A DNA stretch of 14,299 bases from Micromonosporaceae bacterium (GTDB taxonomy: Bacteria > Actinomycetota > Actinomycetes > Mycobacteriales > Micromonosporaceae). Below the pieces are notes generated by a model. It saw only the letters and a list, made by a program, of their open reading frames with translations. It ran no database searches and was not told the DNA's origin. Location: contig JADGHA010000055.1 of NCBI GenBank assembly GCA_019689695.1, positions 1-14,299 of the forward strand, read 5' to 3'. The position numbers and the translations under genes were made by a program. Positions 13,170 through 14,299 of the stretch are shown here, one piece after another (within the stretch, counting starts at the first letter, position 1; each line of letters starts with the position of its first letter).

Positions 13170-14299
13170 CAGCCGTCACCGACCCGCCGCCACCGCTGGC
13201 CGTCCGCGTCGAACACCGCCACCAGCTCCTCGGTGGCGTCCGACCTCACCCGCGACAGCTGCGCACCGTGCGGCAACCGCACACTGTCTACTTTGAACTC
13301 GGCGATCACGTCGGCGCTCTCGCCGGGCGCGAACCCGTTGCCGCGGAACGGTGCCCGTTGGATGACCCAGCCCTCCATGGCCCGCATCGCGCTCTCCGTC
13401 TGGCCGCCGTACGGGATCCGGTAGAGGGTCGGCCGGTACGCCGGCCAGCGCAGCACGTAGACAGTGTCGTCGTCGGGCTTGAACGGGGAGCCCTGGTAGT
13501 TGAGGCCGAGCGCGGCCCGCAGCTCGGCCGGGGTGCGCAGGTGCGCCACTTCGCTGGCCCGGTGCACGAACCCGCATACCCGGTCATACCCGCGCTCCAG
13601 GTAGTAGTCGATCTGGCTGGCGGGGATGGTCTTCTGCATGACCGTGTGCTTGCGGCCGTCGTCGCGTACCGGTTGGACCTGCGGCGCGACGGGCGCCCGC
13701 TCCTCGGCGCTGTCCTCGCCGAGACCCACGTCGGCGGCCCAACTGGCCAGGGCGACGATCTGCGCGCCGGGCAGCTTGGCTCCGACCGGGGAGCCGGGGT
13801 TCACCGCGAACGACCAGGAAACCCCCGGCCAGGCCTTGATGAGCTGGAGGAACTTCACCTCGATCGAGTTGACCGGGCCGGGGAAGAACTCCGCCATGCG
13901 TTCCGGCGAGGTGAACAGCACCACGTACACCTGGTCGTCGACGATCTCGGTGCGCCACAGAAAGGTCGGATCGCCCGGCCGGATATTCTCCTTCGCGCCG
14001 TCGGGCAGTGGTACCAGCACCTTGGCCAGCAGCAGCGTGGACAGGAAGGAGTCCGTGCTGCCCTCCTCGGCCGCCTTGAGCAGGCTGGCTTCGACGCTGT
14101 TGGCCGGCGTGAAGCCGGAGTCGGCGGAATCCGCCCGCTCGGCCGCCTCGGCCGGCTGCGGATCCGCCGTGGGCGCCTCGGCCGCCTGCGGGGCAGCCGA
14201 CGAGGACGGCTGCGCCGCGTCCGAGGGCGGCGCCGTGGGCGCCTCCGGCGCCGGGGTAGTCGGCTCCGCGGGTGGCTGCGGCCCACCGCCGGCCGGGGT
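13169..14299 (-). CDS. SseB-domain protein with Pro/Ala-rich linker, 5' partial
   Basis: The frame is open to the right edge, so the N-terminus lies outside the window; a GTG at 14020 falls inside the SseB domain and is not the true start. From the edge to about 14105 it encodes a low-complexity linker rich in Pro, Ala, Glu, Thr and Ser. Next comes an SseB-type domain (about 14100-13750) with SVEASLLKAAEEGSTDSFLS, LLLAKVLVPLPDGA, TFLWRTEIVDD, VYVVLFTSPERM and a Trp-rich hydrophobic core. SseB in enterobacteria is linked to sulfur metabolism and enhanced serine sensitivity; in actinobacteria the domain is common and its role unclear. A second linker leads to a C-terminal domain (about 13650-13172) with IDYYLERGYDRVCGFVHRA, TVYVLRWPAYRPTLYRIPYG and FAPGESADVIAEFKVDSVRL, which I do not recognise. 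The gene is coupled to the 119-residue gene by TGATG. Confidence 0.82.
   Translation of the reverse strand, partial: TPAGGGPQPPAEPTTPAPEAPTAPPSDAAQPSSSAAPQAAEAPTADPQPAEAAERADSADSGFTPANSVEASLLKAAEEGSTDSFLSTLLLAKVLVPLPDGAKENIRPGDPTFLWRTEIVDDQVYVVLFTSPERMAEFFPGPVNSIEVKFLQLIKAWPGVSWSFAVNPGSPVGAKLPGAQIVALASWAADVGLGEDSAEERAPVAPQVQPVRDDGRKHTVMQKTIPASQIDYYLERGYDRVCGFVHRASEVAHLRTPAELRAALGLNYQGSPFKPDDDTVYVLRWPAYRPTLYRIPYGGQTESAMRAMEGWVIQRAPFRGNGFAPGESADVIAEFKVDSVRLPHGAQLSRVRSDATEELVAVFDADGQRWRRVGDG
14166..14245. repeat. 14-base direct repeat within the linker-coding DNA
   Basis: GCCGTGGGCGCCTC occurs at 14166-14179 and 14232-14245, exactly 66 bases (22 codons) apart and in the same frame, encoding repeated Glu-Ala-Pro-Thr-Ala. 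This points to slippage or duplication in the low-complexity linker of the SseB-domain gene, so linker length may differ between related strains. Confidence 0.6.

Noticed and set aside
1..14299. CRISPR array, insertion sequence, integrase or attachment site
   Set aside because: No regularly spaced repeats, transposase or integrase motifs, or terminal inverted repeats were seen on either strand.

Overview
The window is GC-rich bacterial DNA (about 70% G+C by eye) with strong G/C third-position bias, GTG/TTG as well as ATG starts, and tight start/stop overlaps. This fits a high-GC actinomycete. A block of genes resembling the Streptomyces coelicolor SCO2521-SCO2525 families supports this, and a member of the Micromonosporaceae is a reasonable but unproven guess. 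All family names are from memory of sequence patterns, not from a search.

Left part (1-3250): a canonical acetyl-CoA synthetase (acs, + strand) runs tail-to-tail, 7 bases apart, into a D-amino-acid-oxidase-like flavoenzyme (- strand). The oxidase appears to be made from a leaderless mRNA. Neither gene has an evident link to the block that follows.

Centre (3251-9820): this is the most interesting part. Two operons converge. The rightward one encodes a SCO2521-like protein and, overlapping it by 4 bases, a membrane protein with two N-terminal helices, a probable coiled coil and a C-terminal phospholipase-D-like fold that lacks HKD motifs. The leftward one encodes a SAM-dependent methyltransferase (SCO2525-like), a 612-residue mostly helical protein (SCO2524-like), a MinD/ParA-like P-loop protein whose P-loop lysine is arginine (SCO2523-like) and a SCO2522-like protein. 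Its last three genes are joined by TGATG stop/start overlaps. The two operons end in each other's stop codons inside a perfect 12-base palindrome. Family order along the DNA matches the SCO numbering, with the membrane protein inserted between 2521 and 2522. No function is established for this set. A membrane-linked, nucleotide-switched complex modified by or making a methylated product is a guess.

The methyltransferase is preceded by about 330 bases without a gene, carrying 13-base tandem repeats and a second near-repeat.

Right part (10150-14299): a C45-type (penicillin acyltransferase-like) Ntn-hydrolase gene is divergent from an alpha/beta hydrolase. They share what looks like a bidirectional promoter with overlapping -10 elements. 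The hydrolase has lost its nucleophile (Gly at the Asp/Ser position). A small helical hypothetical protein overlaps its 3' end on the opposite strand. The window ends in a two-gene leftward operon: an SseB-domain protein with a long Pro/Ala/Glu-rich linker (5' end outside the window), coupled to a 119-residue protein of unknown function.
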